Shown: one piece after another, positions 1 to 10,744 of the stretch
Layout of the letters: each line of letters begins with the position of its first letter
Numbering within the stretch: the first letter of the stretch is position 1
Source of the DNA: Oenanthe sinensis
Taxonomy: Eukaryota; Streptophyta; Magnoliopsida; Apiales; Apiaceae
DNA length: 64,000 nt
Assembly (NCBI GenBank): GCA_028671895.1
Contig: JAPMAC010000209.1
Location: forward strand, 22,590,501-22,654,500
Reading direction: 5' to 3'
Made by a program: the position numbers and the translations under genes
The notes under the pieces: model-generated
Seen by the model: only the letters and a program-made list of their open reading frames with translations
Database searches by the model: none
Told to the model about the DNA's origin: nothing

Positions 1-239
1 TATAGTTTTCACATCCTTGAATAGATATCAATATCTTTTATTCTCCACTGAGGCATGAACATGTTAATGAACTTCTTCCAATGGGCTTCAAGTCTGTAGA
101 TGATCCTTTGATACTTTGTCTTAACTGAACTCTGTGATCCAAGATTTCTGTGCACCTGCATATTATCACATGTCCTATTCTATTGTTGAGTTATCATCAA
201 CCATTACATAGAGATTACATTTAGCATTTCTAGTACACA
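1..239 (-). repeat. Partial Sirevirus-type LTR (5' end of its sense strand)
   Basis: This stretch has the layout of the outer end of the other Sirevirus-like LTRs here: a 'gaggcatgaacat' box followed by 'atgaacttcttcc', then 'gttgagttatca', and a terminal CA near 239. The same boxes occur in the LTRs ending at 18810, 46699 and 56236 and, in the other orientation, in the solo LTR from 33308. It is not clearly the partner of the LTR at 4832-6068, which shares only short motifs with it, so it may belong to a different element. The rest lies left of the window. The exact right end (239 or 249) is uncertain. Confidence 0.55.
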
Positions 240-254
240 TGAAAGTGCAGTGAG

Positions 255-1766
255 TTACTTCCCTTCACTCCTATCTCCCCTTTCAGAAACACTAGACTCT
301 TGATTAATTACATTATTTATCTTTGGATCACTACCCTCTACTACAGACTCAGGAACTGTATCCACTTCATCAATATCCATATTTTCAAATCTTAGGGAAG
401 TGGGCTCACTGTCTTCTTTTAGTATAGACGGGAGCTTTGAGTCGTCGAATGTGACATTAAGGCTTTCAACCACCTTGCGATCATTAAGCACAAACACCCT
501 GTACGCTGCTACTACTTCAAGAGAATATCCAATGAAAACCCCTTCATCTGCTTTGGCATCAAACTTTCCAAGTTGTGCATTGTCTCTTAACACAAAGCAT
601 TTTGCACCAAACACGTGGAAGTAGTTGATAGAAGGTTTTCTTTTATTCATCAGATAATATGGCGTCTCATTATAGTCTTTTGTAATCAGGGTTCTATTCT
701 GTGTATAACACGCTGTGCTAACTGCTTCAGCCCAAAAATATAAAGGAAGTTTTGACTCATACAGCATTGTCCTAGCTGCTTCAACCAGTGTCCTGTTCTT
801 CCTTTCTACCACCCCATTCTGCTGCGGTGTTCTAGGTGCTGAATACTGTCGTCTTATCCCTTTAGATATGCAGAAATCCATTAACACTGAGTTCTTGAAT
901 TCTGTCCCGTTGTCAGATCGGATAGTCTTCACAGTCAGACTTGCTACATTTTCAATTACCAGTACATGTCTAATGATCTCATGTGGCACTTCATCTTTCG
1001 ATGTCACAAACTTCACCCATGTGTATTTGGAAAAGTCATCGACAATTACCAGCGCATATCTTTTCCTTGACATTGACATAACATTAACGGGTCCAAACAA
1101 ATCTATGTGAAGTAGTTGTAGGGGCTCGGTAATGCTATTTACTTGCTTATCCTTATGCGAGGCTCTTTTCGATTTTCCCATCTCACATGCTTCGCAGAGT
1201 CCATCTGGGGTGAACTCCATCTACGGCAGCCCTCTCACCAATTCTCTCCTTACGAGATTATTCATTGCTTTAAAGTTCAGGTGAGATAATCTTTTATGCC
1301 ATAGCCAACTTTCATCAGCAGAAGCCTTGCTGTAGAAACACGTGACTTCAGACTGATCAGCAGAATTCATGTCAGCTATGAACAAATTTGACTTCCTTAC
1401 TCCTTTGAGAGCAAGGCTTCCATCCTTTTTGCTTCGAATCGAACAATCATGCTTCCCAAAGTTGACGTCAAAACCCCTGTCGGTGAACTGACTAACGCTG
1501 AGAAGATTATGTCGCAATCCTTCCACAAAAGACACGTCCTCAATGATAACATTTCCACAAACGATCTTGCCATATCCCCTGGTGTAACCTTTGCTGTTAT
1601 CTCCAAAAGTAACCACGGAGCCGGCTCTCAACACCAAATCTGTTAGCAGGGACTTATTGCCGGTCATATGCCTCGATGCTCCACTGTCCAGCACCCATAT
1701 GACTTTACTCTTTTCCTGTTCACTGCCCTGCAAATCCAGAAAGGTTAGGTGTTCTTCGGAACCCAA
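255..1766 (-). pseudogene. Copia element E1 pol fragment: protease, GAG-pre-integrase, integrase
   Basis: Minus-strand pol remnant of Sirevirus-like element E1. The upstream part (1766-1221) carries the aspartic protease motif WVLDSGASRHMTGN and the integrase zinc-finger start WLWHKRLSHLNF. A TAG at 1221-1223 then breaks the frame, and reading continues in the same frame from 1220. The second part has the integrase triad: D40 in LHIDLFGP, D103 in RSDNGTEF and E139 in VVERKNR, with 35 residues between D103 and E139. The reading ends at 255 in the variable region past integrase. Reverse transcriptase and RNase H are missing, and LTR-like DNA follows directly. The nearest relative in the window is the intact pol at 48872-52108. 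E1 is not functional. Confidence 0.9.
1727..1750 (-). promoter_or_regulatory. 3' splice-site-like signal at the E1 gag/pol boundary
   Basis: Read on the minus strand, this is a CCTAACC box, a pyrimidine-rich tract and TTTGCAG followed by GG. The TAA inside CTAAC (1745-1747) is a stop codon aligned with the end of gag in the related element at 52121-52123. The AG is at 1728-1729, and pol continues in phase 0 from 1727. The same arrangement appears at the gag/pol boundary of two other elements in the window. Use as a splice acceptor is inferred. Confidence 0.4.
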
Positions 1767-1906
1767 TGATGTTTGGGCCCGGCATCAATAATTTCCTTTT
1801 TCTTTTCAGATACAGAAGGCTTTGCCTTGTTGCCATCAGGGGCATTCATCTTGACTTTTTCTTTTCCCTTGTCAACCTTGACTGGTTTGTCAGGTTTGGG
1901 AGTAGA

Positions 1907-4294
1907 CTAGTCACTCCTAACTTTAGGAGGACTTGAAGTCTTAGCCTTTGACCCCGCATGCTTTTTCTTACTACTACTAGATGTATGTTCAACAGATGCA
2001 CTAGCAGTATTCATTAAATTAAAATAAGCATGCATGATGTTTACAGCACATGGCATACAATTAGGATTATTGCATTTGGCATGATTTGCATACATGTTAG
2101 GCAAAGCAGTAGTTGCAGGCATGGTATTACAACCAACAGATTTTTCTTCCTCTACATAGAACGGGCAATAGTAAGACAAATGATCAGTTTGATTACATAT
2201 ATAGCATGCCTTTCTAGCTCGTGTAGATGTAGATACAGATGCAGGTTCAGTTTTAATTACCTCTACAGGTGCTTTCATTTGGTCTGACCCTGCTACCCAT
2301 TGTTTATATGACACCGTCTTAGCCTCCTTGGTTCCTACACCTCTCTTAGCATAAGCAATCTTACTCGCTCTCTTAGAAGTTGTAGGTTCTACTACTTTTT
2401 CCTCTGAATCTCTTTCAATTTTAATCTCTTGTTCAATTTTAGTAGCAACAGGATCTATGGTCCTAGGCTCAAAATGCTTAAAGATAGGTTTTCTAACATC
2501 CACTAAAACCTCAGGCACATCTTCTTTGACTAACACTGGCTCTAAAAACTCAGCAGCCCTATTTTTCTTTTTCTGTGTGTAGTCAAGTCCTATGTTTACT
2601 TTTTCATTTTTACTCTTGCCTGCCAGTTTCATGTACATGTCCCTTTCTACGAAAACTTTATTAGCGGCTTCTTTAAAATATTGACATGTTATTTTAAGCT
2701 CAGTTAATTCATTTTTAAGTTCTTCGTTAAGGTCTTCCCTAATCTTAAGCTTGTGTTCTAAAACCTCTACCTGATTCATTAACTGCCTTTCTTTACTTTC
2801 TCCTGATTCTAATTCTTCTACCCTGGCCTCGAGAAGTCTATTCTTAAGGGAGAGTTTAGCATTTTCCTCATTAACAGCAATTAGATTTAGTTGGAGATTG
2901 TACATGTCTTTAGTCATGGCAGCTAATTCATTTTGGTACTCAGAAATAGACATTTCATTTACGGTTAGAATTGGTACCTCTGATTGTTCTGAAGATTTTG
3001 CCATTAAAGCGAAGTTGCATAGCTCCTGATCTTCATCTTCATCAGACTCGTCCCAACCCTTCCCTTCAGTCACAACATAAGCCCGGCTTCCCTTCTGTTG
3101 CTTGCTAACCAAGGCATCATATTTCTTTTTCAGATCAGCATAGGTTTCCTTGGGATGAACGTATTTGGGTTTCTTGCACTCTGTTGCAAAGTGTCCCAAT
3201 TCATTGCAGTTAAAGCATCTGAACTTGTTCTTGTCTACCAGGTTAGGTCTGTAGCCACTACCAGATGTGCTACCTCGACCGCTGTAACTTACCCGACCAC
3301 TTACACTACTGCCTCTGCTGCTACTGCTGCCTCTTCGGCTGAAAGAACTACCAAATCGTCCTTTACCTCTTCTTTGCTTCCTGAAGCTGATATGAGCAAA
3401 TTCTCGAGCAATACAAGCATATGACTTGTCTTCTAATTTGTCCAGCTCTTCAAGGGTATAGTATTCATCCTCACTTTCTTCGGATGGATCTTCAATGTCT
3501 AATACCACCCTTTCAGGATTAGCAGTTTTCAATGAGACAGCTGCAAGTGCCTTTACAGCAGACTCTTCAGCTACAAGTCCAGACTCACTTACCGCTTTGT
3601 GTTCTCCACTATTGTAGGATCTTCTTCTGTCATTTTGTTCCTGCTCCAGCTCGTAGGTCTTCAAAACACCATTCAGCTTTTCGAGAGAAGTATTTTTCAA
3701 GTCTCTTGACTCTCGAATGGCAGTGATCTTGTGTTCCAAATGTTTAGGCAAATTCAAGAGAAACTTGATATTTGAATCTGCTAGTGGATAGACTTTATCT
3801 CTTATACTCAGCTCGATAAGCAATTTACTGTAACGTTTGTAAACATCCGCTACGCTTTCTCCTCGTTCGCATCTGAACGATTCATATTCAGATATCAGAA
3901 TGCGTTTGTGATTATCTCTAACTTCCTCGGTCCCCTCCATCACCACAGCCAGTTTATCCCACATGGCTTTAGCTGTTTTTAATCCCTTTATCTGAACATA
4001 GTACTCTGAGTTTAGGGATTCAATTATGACGTTGCGTAACGACGCATCCATACCAACCAATTCTTTATCTGCGTCTGAAAACTCCATTTCCTCTTTAGGA
4101 ACAGACCGGGATGGTATTAGTATCCCTCCTTCCATTCGCTCTGGCTCAATTTTCATGGGTATGTATGGACCGTTTTCCAATATTCTCAAGTATACCTTGT
4201 TTATTGATTCAAGGTAAGCTCTCATCCTTCCGGTCCATTCATCATAATGTTGTGCATCAGACGGAGGTATCTTAAATCTGTGTGCGGTGGCCAT
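1907..4294 (-). CDS. Sirevirus-like gag (nucleocapsid) of element E1, 795 aa
   Basis: Open from ATG at 4294. Residues about 10-220 are the copia capsid region (UBN2/DUF4219-like: YDEWTGRMRAYLES, AMWDKL, then ESFRCERGESVADVYKRY). An arginine/glycine/serine-rich RNA-binding stretch spans about 308-348. A CCHC zinc knuckle follows (C360, C363, H368, C373 in CFNCNELGHFATEC), then a charged heptad-like coiled coil at about 452-560. A second CCHC motif lies near the C-terminus (C697, C700, H705, C710). Long gag proteins with a C-terminal coiled coil are typical of Sireviruses. The final TAG at 1907-1909 looks premature, because related gag reading in this frame continues toward the pol junction. 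The product would package element RNA in virus-like particles. The start is the first ATG after the PBS leader. Confidence 0.88.
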   Translation of the reverse strand: MATAHRFKIPPSDAQHYDEWTGRMRAYLESINKVYLRILENGPYIPMKIEPERMEGGILIPSRSVPKEEMEFSDADKELVGMDASLRNVIIESLNSEYYVQIKGLKTAKAMWDKLAVVMEGTEEVRDNHKRILISEYESFRCERGESVADVYKRYSKLLIELSIRDKVYPLADSNIKFLLNLPKHLEHKITAIRESRDLKNTSLEKLNGVLKTYELEQEQNDRRRSYNSGEHKAVSESGLVAEESAVKALAAVSLKTANPERVVLDIEDPSEESEDEYYTLEELDKLEDKSYACIAREFAHISFRKQRRGKGRFGSSFSRRGSSSSRGSSVSGRVSYSGRGSTSGSGYRPNLVDKNKFRCFNCNELGHFATECKKPKYVHPKETYADLKKKYDALVSKQQKGSRAYVVTEGKGWDESDEDEDQELCNFALMAKSSEQSEVPILTVNEMSISEYQNELAAMTKDMYNLQLNLIAVNEENAKLSLKNRLLEARVEELESGESKERQLMNQVEVLEHKLKIREDLNEELKNELTELKITCQYFKEAANKVFVERDMYMKLAGKSKNEKVNIGLDYTQKKKNRAAEFLEPVLVKEDVPEVLVDVRKPIFKHFEPRTIDPVATKIEQEIKIERDSEEKVVEPTTSKRASKIAYAKRGVGTKEAKTVSYKQWVAGSDQMKAPVEVIKTEPASVSTSTRARKACYICNQTDHLSYYCPFYVEEEKSVGCNTMPATTALPNMYANHAKCNNPNCMPCAVNIMHAYFNLMNTASASVEHTSSSSKKKHAGSKAKTSSPPKVRSD

Positions 4295-4817
4295 TTTAAT
4301 GAGGTTTAAAATTAAGATAATACACTTTTCAAATTACAATAAATTGTATTTACTTGAAAAATTAATTATCTCACTTTAAATATTCAACACTTAATATCCA
4401 ATGGATTTTGCACTTAAGATTTAAGCAAGTTAGTTCTAATCACAGGAACAGTAGCAGGGTCCACCAGTCTTCCAAGTCCAAACAAAAAGTTGTCCACTAT
4501 CTAGTTGATAGTAGTTCGAATTTGTTCTTTTTGTTCAACCAAACAGTTGATTCAAGTTCCCTAGTCAACCAATCAAATATTCTTTTATAACCAGATTTTT
4601 GACCACAAGAAAACCCACAAAGCTCTAAAGTACAACGTTTTGGAATGTTGTACAAATATTCCTTACACCATTACTTAGAACTTTTTAGATCTATGACTTT
4701 TCCAGGAAGAAACAAATAAAAACTTTCGGCACAAACTTCAAGAAAAATTAGATCTGGGATTTTCAAGAACCAACTCAAACAACACAGTAGGATCTCTGTT
4801 AGATGTGTTTAACAGGA
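4295..4817 (-). other. E1 untranslated leader between PBS and gag
   Basis: About 520 bases of AT-rich DNA between the primer binding site and the gag ATG. No conserved ORF is visible on the sense strand. This is the expected place for packaging signals, but I see no clear structure. Confidence 0.6.
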
Positions 4818-4829
4818 GCTCTGATACCA
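4818..4829 (-). other. E1 primer binding site (initiator tRNA-Met)
   Basis: On the minus strand this reads TGGTATCAGAGC, the perfect 12-base complement of the 3' end of plant initiator tRNA-Met. It lies two bases inside the LTR end at 4832, which is the normal spacing for copia elements. It fixes the orientation of E1 as minus. Confidence 0.92.
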
Positions 4830-4831
4830 AT

Positions 4832-6068
4832 TGTTAGGTCCAAAGTGTTGTAGAGGGGGGGGTGAATACAATTTTTTTTAGAATAATGAGAGAATGTATA
4901 AATATGCAGGTAATAAATTATGACACAGAATTTCAAGAATATATCATTATATTCATTGAAGGATTTGCTACAACATTCATAAAGGCATCATGATCAGTTG
5001 AACAATAAATGCAGCAATTAAAGCTAGATTCAACTGATCCTTTCTCTCACTATTGTTTTACAGTAAATGCTCTCTCTTATTAATATATCGTTGAAATACA
5101 GAGATAAAGTCTATCTACTAATAAAAACAAAGTGCTGCTTTTATAATGTCATGTAGTCTTGATCTTGTCCTTTTTGTGTACGTGGCCCAATCAGGACTTC
5201 GACAACAAAAAGTACTTTCCCAACAACTCTGGATCAACCGTTCACAATAAGCCACTTGTCCCTTGAACATTAAATGTTACATATCGACCCGCATCTCGAT
5301 CTCGGCCTGGACCCATCTCGATCTCGATCTCTATCTGTGAAAAACTCGATCTCGATCTCGATCTGTGAAAATCTCGATCTCGATCTTGATCTCGATCTGT
5401 GAGAAACTCGATCTCGATCTTGATCTGCCGTGGATCGAGATTTTCCTTGCAATGTTTTACTTCAATTATAAATCTCGACCTGCATCTCGATCTGCTGTGG
5501 ATCGACATTTGCCTTAGCAAATATGCACTCATCCAATGTTAACCTTCTTTAGTGACTAATTGAGGATTAACCTTTATGAGCAAGTTTCCCTAGCTTCTTC
5601 AATTTATTTTCCTCACTCAATTCAAATGAGATCTTCTATTACTGACATGAACTTGCCTCCAATGTCCTGACACTTGATGCAATGGTCTGGTCCATAAGTG
5701 ACTAGTCTTGATAGGGGTTCTTGCTTCTGAATGTCAGTTCTCATTTGTTGATTAACCTTTACATTATCCAGATGTTGATATACATTACATGAAATCACTT
5801 TGGTCTTCTTGATACTTCTTTGACATTAATTTGATTCTCCATTAGATAAGTTAGGGCATGAGCAATACTGAGATTGAACTTCTTCTCACTTATGCATCCT
5901 TGATTAACCAAATTAGTTACTTGTTGTTACCAAGTATCATTACCATTTCTTCAGTTGATTGATTCCATGTGCTTCTTCAATTTCTCTTGTCTTGCTGTTG
6001 TTTTATCTTTTACTTAGTTGAGTTACATAGTAATTAAGTGTTACAAGTTAGTACACCTATGCCTTTCA
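4832..6068 (-). repeat. 5' LTR of Sirevirus-like element E1 (1237 bp)
   Basis: On the plus strand it begins TGTTAGGTCC and ends GCCTTTCA, so its termini are TG...CA on both strands. The end next to the PBS carries the stretch GGGGGGTGAATACA, which recurs at the U5 end of every Sirevirus-like LTR in this window. The outer end interrupts the reverse transcriptase of copy B-minus exactly at 6068/6069. The flanking five bases GTATG (6069-6073) should be one half of the target duplication, with the other half left of the window. It contains a TCGATC-rich array. Confidence 0.88.
5282..5515 (-). repeat. TCGATC-rich short repeat array inside the E1 LTR
   Basis: Irregular tandem runs of the hexamer TCGATC (ATCTCGATCTCGATC and variants), separated by TGTGAAAAA-like spacers. 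There are also inverted copies around GGATCGAGAT and the palindrome GATC throughout. The repeats produce open frames rich in RSRSRD that I regard as an artefact. The position in the upstream half of the LTR, read in sense, suits a regulatory region. That role is inferred. Confidence 0.8.
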
Positions 6069-6840
6069 GTATGTACTCTGACTTAGGCCAATCATTCTTC
6101 TTGATCTATCTCTATAGATCCTGATACCTAATATGTAGATCGCATCGCCTAAGTCTTTCATTGAGAAATTTTTACTCAACCAAGTCTTAATAGCCTGTAA
6201 AGAAGGAATGTCATTCCCTGTTATTAATATGTCATCAACATATAATACTAGGAATGCCACATTGTTCCCACTAACCTTCTTATAAACACATGGTTCATCT
6301 TTATTTTGAATAAACCCAAACTCTTTGATGGTTTCATCAAAACGAATGTTCGATCTCCTCGAGGCTTGTTTCAATCCATAAATAGATCGACGCAACTTAC
6401 ATACCTTTCCAGCATGCTTTGGATCAACAAAACCCTCAGGCTGTGTCATGTACACATCCACATCTTCTTCAAGGCTCCCATTTAAGAAAGCGGTTTTGAC
6501 ATCCATCTGCCAGATTTCATAGTCATAGTAATCAGCTATAGCAAGTAAAATCCTGATGGACTTGACCATAGCCACTGGTGAAAAAGTCTCATCATAGTCA
6601 ATACCAGGAATTTGCTTGAAACCTTTTGCCACCAATCCTGCCTTATAGGTCTGTACATTACCATCCATGTCAGTCTTCTTCTTGAAAAGACACTTGCATC
6701 CTATAGGTTTTACCCCTTCAAGTGGATCAACCAAAGTCCATACTTGATTAGTATACATGGATTCCATCTCAGATTTCATGGCATCCAGCCATCTCTTGGA
6801 TTCTGAAGTGTTCATAGCATCTTGGTAGGTGAGAGGCTAA
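6069..6840 (-). pseudogene. Copia copy B-minus: reverse transcriptase fragment
   Basis: Minus-strand RT N-terminal half, open for about 249 codons (6815 to 6066). Motifs seen: ESKRWLDAMKSEMESMY, VDPLEGVKPIGCKC, VAKGFKQIPGIDYDETFSPVA, QMDVKTAFLNG, SIYGLKQASR and the catalytic LYVDDILITGND. It is cut off after GIRIYRDRSRRMIGLSQSTY by the E1 LTR at 6068. An in-frame stop precedes it near 6838. A leaf of sequence just upstream of RT (6841-7033) shows remnants of the integrase C-terminal linker. The plus-strand sister copy stops at WTLVD near 25810. Confidence 0.9.
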
Positions 6841-7033
6841 TCTTCGTCGATAAGTATCACATCACCATCTTGAGTTAAGAGAAATCCATAATATCTCTCA
6901 GGCTCATGGCGAATTCTACTAGACCTACGAACAACCTGTGTTTTTTTAGCAGTGTTGTGTTCTTGTACATCTTGCTCAAGTTCCTCCATTGGTTCAATGT
7001 TATCTTGTGGGCCTCGAACTTCATCGAGATCTA

Positions 7034-7800
7034 TTATCCTCCACTGTTTTTCTTCGAAAGTATTTCTCTTTCAAGAAAAACTGCAGTTCGAGCAACAAAC
7101 ACTTTGTTCTCGGAAGGATTATAGAATGAATAACCCCTTGTTTCAATTGGGTATCCCACAAAGCTACATTTTTCTGATTTAGGTCCTAGCTTGTCAGAAG
7201 TTAAACGTTTCACAAACGCTTCACATCCCCATATTTTCATAAATGACATTCGATGACGTTTCTCAGTCCATATCTCATATGGAGTCTTCTGAACCATTTT
7301 AGTAGGAATTCGGTTAAGTGTATAAGCAACCGTCTTCAGGGCGTATCCCCAGAAACTAATTGGAAGATCTGCATGACTCATCATCGATCGCACCATGTCT
7401 AATAAGGTACGATTTCTCCTCTCAGAAACTCAATTCCATTGTGGTGTTCCGGGAGGAGTGAGTCGTGATACGATACCACACTCTTTTAAGAAACTCTTAA
7501 ATTCATAGCTTAAGTATTCTCCTTCACGATCAGATAGTAGAGTCTTAATACTTCTGCTAGTCTGCTTTTCTACTTCAGCTTTGTATTCTTTGAACTTTTT
7601 AAAAGAATCGTATTTGTTCTTCATAAGATACACATATCCATATCTACTGAAATCATCAGTAAACGTGATAAAGTAGTAAAAGCCACCTCTTGCCATAGTA
7701 CGCATAGGACCACATACATCACTATGTATTAGTTCTAATCGTTCAGTGACCCTTTCACCTTGTTTAGTAAAAGGAGTTTAGTCATTTTTCCAATGAGACA
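7034..7800 (-). pseudogene. Copia copy B-minus: integrase remnant
   Basis: Two same-frame pieces. The first (7705-7430) has FYYFITFTDDFSRYGYVYLM and LTPPGTPQWN, with a stop at 7428-7432 where NGVSERRNR would follow. The second (7396-7034) has MVRSMMSHADLPISFWGYAL and YEIWTEKRHRMSF. The integrase zinc finger (7706-7902) is frameshifted relative to both flanks. Compared with the plus-strand copy (24600-25520) there are several stops and frame changes, so this copy is dead. Confidence 0.85.
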
Positions 7801-7902
7801 GGGTTCACATGCTTTGTATGATTCAAAATCAAACTTATCCAAGTATCCATCTTTATGTAACTTAGAAATGCACTTCTCATTTATATGGCTTAAATGACAG
7901 TG

Positions 7903-9217
7903 CTAAAGGTATGTTTGATTTGAGTCATTGGTATTAAGACATTTGTTATTCACATTATAAATATGAGTGTCTAAATGAAGAACAGAAAAACCGTTAAAAA
8001 AACGTGCAACCCCATCAGTAACATTATTCAAAGAAAAGGAACAACATTTGTTTTGAATTGAAAAATCAAAACCTTTCTTGTCCAAAAAAGAAACCGAAAT
8101 AATGTTTCTGCAAATTACAGGCACATAAAAACAATTCTCAAGTTCTAAAATAAGCCCAGTAGGCAACGATAAATGATAAGTCCCTACAGCCAAAGCAGCA
8201 ACCTTTGCTCCATTGCCAACTCGTAGGTCGACCTCTTCCTTAGCCAAAGTCCTACTCCTTTGTAGTTCCTGCACATTTATACAAATGTGAGAAGCACATC
8301 CAGTATCCAATACCCATGATGTAGAAGTAGACAGATTGACTTCTATAACATAAATACCTAAATCAGAAATCTGAACAGACTTCAGTTTCTTCAGACCCTC
8401 CAAATAAGCATGACAGTTTCTCTTCCAATGACCTGGTTTACCACAGAAGTGATAATCACCCTTTGCAATAGCACCTTTAGGCTTTAAAGCCTGTTTGGGA
8501 TTAGCCTTTGGCTTGGGAGCAGAATCAGATCCAATCTTCTTCTTTCCTTTCAATTTACCTTTCCCTTTAGCCTTACCTTTCTTGTTCACCATCATATGGA
8601 GCAGGTTCGGCCTTTTTCATGTTGGTTTTAGCAGTTCGCAACATAGCCAACAATTCAGTAGGTGTTTTGTCTATCTCATTCATATTGTAGTTCATAACAA
8701 AATGAGTGTAGTTGTTGTTCAAAGATTGTAAGATTAAGTCAATCTGAACTTCCGGACCAATCGGGAAACCCAAAGTATCAAGATACTCAATATAACCTAT
8801 CATCTTCAGAACATGTGGTTGAAAAGGTTCCCGCTCTCCCTGCTTACAAGCGTACAGTGTTTTGCTCGTGTCAAACCTTTCTGGACGAGCCTGTCCTTCA
8901 AACATCCTTTGAAGGTGTTCAATCATCTCATAAGCATCCATATGCTTATGTTGTTTTTGAAGCTCAGCACTCATGGTTCCTAGCATGAGACATGCCACAT
9001 CAGTCGCATCATCAATCTGCTTCTAATAAGCATTTTGTTGAGCGCGAGTTGCATTCTCAGCAGGAGGAGCAGGAGAAGGAATTTCAATGACGTGGAGCTT
9101 ACGCTCTTGCCTGAGGACAATCCTCAAATTCCTATACCAATCAAGGAAGTTAGTTCCAGTCAGCTTGTCCTTCTCAAGGGTTGCTCATACGGAGAAAGTC
9201 TTTGTATTGTTTGCCAT
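7903..9217 (-). pseudogene. Copia copy B-minus: gag and protease remnant
   Basis: The gag ATG is at 9217 (MANN start, the same as the plus-strand copy at 23316). The capsid region at 8998-8573 contains MLGTMSAELQKQHKH and MFEGQARPERFDTSK. A frame change between 8573 and 8595 leads into KKGKAKGKGKLKGKKK and the zinc knuckle. The first cysteine of the knuckle is tyrosine here (GDYHFCGKPGHWKRNC), while the plus-strand copy has it intact. A protease motif SWVLDTGCASHIC follows. Multiple stops are present near the N-terminus. Confidence 0.88.
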
Positions 9218-10744
9218 TTAAATATCTACAATGTTAAAATGCATAAATTTAGTTAGTTTGTAGAATTTTAATTATGTTCAAGTGATTATCATATACATTC
9301 ATAATATATATCTTCCACTATTTTATTCAAATCAATAGCCCTAACTATTAATTCGAAAAGCATTTCATCAAATCTTTTTAGTGAGCCAAGATCCATATTT
9401 CATCCATGTTTCAAGATAGCGTTGGCTAATACACCCAAAACACAACTATTTAGGTAGACAATATTTATCAATTATATCAAATATAACTCTTGGATAGTTT
9501 GGTGGAACAACCCTTTGTACACATTTATCCAATAAATCTCACCAAACTCTATGCCTCTAAATCCACAATTCTATTGTGATGATTTAGTTAAGTTAGACCC
9601 AACGTTTAATAAACAAAGTACAATTACTTATCACATTTTCCCATGATTGATAAGAGCACTTTACTTTGGAAAACGCACTCCTTCTCAATCTAGATCTTAA
9701 TGTGTATAGACATTAGAAGGCATCTATATTAACTTAATATTTATTTAGGGATTTATTATTTAACGATCATGATCCCATCATAAAGAGATTCTCAATTTTT
9801 CCTTGATTAAATAATCCATTTCAATATTCGTCAATGGTTTGATTTCCAAATCGTCGGAGAAGTCACAAGCGGTCTCACTTAAAAACCAACTTTCTTACAG
9901 ATTAAATTAATAATCCGTTGTTGACAAAATCTCTCCATATCAGAAAAATGAAAATTCATATTCAATACCGTATTTCATAAACACAAGAATCTCATGATTG
10001 TTTGTTCAATTTTAAAATCTTGAGTCATTACAGATTTTATCTTGTTTAAACAAGCTTGATATGGGTGTCGTATCTAATACACACATACATGATTAATCTA
10101 ATTAAAGCATGCATCATTAACTATTCTACACTAACATTCATATATCAATATGTAAAGTGCAGTATGTAAACGTGCTTGGTTATGACCCCTTTCCTATGTG
10201 ATACTTTCGAACTAATGAAAGGATCAAAGTCAATCTATGTGGTAAAAGGTAACTTTGAGTGTAATCAAAGTATATTAATTCTCGTATAGAAATATAATGA
10301 TTTCAAGTCAAAGGATCATTACATCATTATCACAGTGAGAATTTCTTATGACACTTATTAACATGTAGATTCTCACAGCAGGTCTATCCAGTGACATGAA
10401 TTGACACATGCACTTATGTTCTTGACTTTAGTATCACCATACCTATGACCAAAGAGATGTAGTCATCAGTCAATAAACATGCTAGTCTTATTGCATTATT
10501 ATTGTCCTTAAATAATAATACTCGACTAGGGACTTTTAGGAATATAATACTGTTCATACAATCTCATTTTTAAATCACATAGTTAAAGAAATATAATTCT
10601 CATTAATATTCCAAGGACATTTATTATGCTTTCAGTTTATAATGCAGTAAATAAAGACATAATAAATATTAATTAAATAATCAAGTAAACATAATCCTTA
10701 ATTGTTTATCAAAAAGTATTGTCTCTAGGACACCAATACTAACA
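9218..10744 (-). repeat. Copia copy B-minus: deleted 5' LTR plus leader
   Basis: The outer end at 10744 reads, on the minus strand, TGTTAGTATTGGTGTCC, matching the LTR start at 19926 (TGTTAGTGTTGGTGTCC). About 500 bases of LTR align with 19926-20430. The sequence then jumps, around 10242, to what corresponds to 22290 in the plus-strand copy, and about 1 kb of leader follows to the gag ATG. The LTR 3' part, PBS and leader 5' part (about 1.87 kb in the sister copy) are therefore missing. The flank TACTA at 10745-10749 should be one target duplication. Confidence 0.82.

Noticed and set aside
2030..3726. Plus-strand open frames opposite E1 gag
   Set aside because: They are shadows of the gag coding strand; the minus strand has the zinc knuckles and capsid motifs.
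5242..5532. Arg/Ser/Asp dipeptide open frames on the minus strand
   Set aside because: They are produced by the TCGATC array, which is open in several frames at once, and they lie in an LTR.
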